NCBI GenBank assembly: GCA_036375275.1
Contig: DASUSF010000217.1
Span: forward strand, 1-5,793
DNA: 5,793 nucleotides
Source of the DNA: DASUSF01 sp036375275
GTDB taxonomy: Bacteria > Pseudomonadota > Alphaproteobacteria > Geminicoccales > Geminicoccaceae
Direction: 5' to 3'
Each line of letters opens with the position of its first letter. Position 1 is the stretch's first letter. Of the stretch, positions 5,737 to 5,793 are shown one piece after another. The position numbers and the translations under genes were made by a program. The notes under the pieces were generated by a model. It was given only the letters and a program-made list of their open reading frames with translations, made no database searches and was not told the DNA's origin.

Positions 5737-5793
5737 ATGACGCGCTTCGTCTTCATCACGGGCGGCGTTGTGTCGTCGTTGGGCAAAGGGCTC
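5737..5793 (+). CDS. pyrG: CTP synthase, N-terminal fragment (3' truncated by window edge)
   Basis: Only the first 19 codons are present (MTRFVFITGG then VVSSLGKGL). This is the highly conserved CTP synthase N-terminus, with the nucleotide-binding GGVVSSLGKG at 9-18 and the conserved Lys17. The full enzyme is normally about 540 residues, a synthase domain plus a glutamine amidotransferase domain, and aminates UTP to CTP in the cytoplasm. ATG 5737 gives the standard family start. No Shine-Dalgarno sequence is visible in the 20 bases before it, and the predicted promoter lies immediately upstream, which suggests a leaderless mRNA. The truncation is an artefact of the window, not a broken gene. 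Confidence 0.93.
   Translation, partial: MTRFVFITGGVVSSLGKGL

Noticed and set aside
5271..5786. Open frames antisense to secG and the pyrG start
   Set aside because: Arg/Gly/Ala-rich shadows of secG and the spacer, with no ribosome binding site or motif.
1..5793. A novel defence, mobile or biosynthetic system, tRNA/rRNA genes, CRISPR repeats
   Set aside because: All substantial coding space is taken by recognised housekeeping genes plus one DUF1028 gene. I saw no spaced repeat array, terminal inverted repeats with transposase, or tRNA-like cloverleaf sequence.

Overview
This window looks like a chromosomal housekeeping segment of a high-GC alphaproteobacterium, most likely a Rhodospirillales-like lineage. 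The evidence is very high GC by eye with almost only G/C in third codon positions, an alphaproteobacterial-type PpiD (SurA-like N-terminus, degenerate parvulin domain), a SecG with a glycine-rich loop and an Ala/Pro/Thr-rich tail, and the gene order ppiD-trpE diverging from tpiA-secG-pyrG. The genus cannot be fixed from this sequence alone.

Left part (1-912, + strand): the last 51 codons of an unrecognised gene are followed, after 39 bases, by a complete DUF1028-family gene, which has a good ribosome binding site. These two are probably co-transcribed. The DUF1028 gene meets trpE tail to tail with only 15 bases between stop codons, and inverted repeats cover that junction.

Middle (928-4359, - strand): ppiD (periplasmic membrane-anchored chaperone) is followed by trpE (anthranilate synthase component I). 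They are separated by 9 bases and lie in the same reading frame, so they form a transcription unit read from a promoter just upstream of ppiD. trpE uses a GTG start. TrpG is neither fused to TrpE nor encoded downstream of it.

Intergenic 4360-4545 holds two back-to-back promoter candidates, both with the heptamer TGCTAGA at the -10 position, one for ppiD-trpE and one for tpiA-secG.

Right part (4546-5793, + strand): tpiA (triosephosphate isomerase) and secG (Sec translocon subunit) are 26 bases apart. Next come a GC-rich hairpin and a strong-looking promoter (TTGTCA, 17 bases, GATAAT) placed so close to the pyrG start codon that pyrG (CTP synthase, first 19 codons only) is predicted to have a leaderless or nearly leaderless mRNA.

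The genes serve central functions (glycolysis, tryptophan and CTP synthesis, protein export and envelope folding). I see no mobile element, CRISPR array, RNA gene, defence system or other novel multi-gene system. The points most worth checking are regulatory: leaderless pyrG, the mirrored promoters, and trpE separated from its usual downstream partners.
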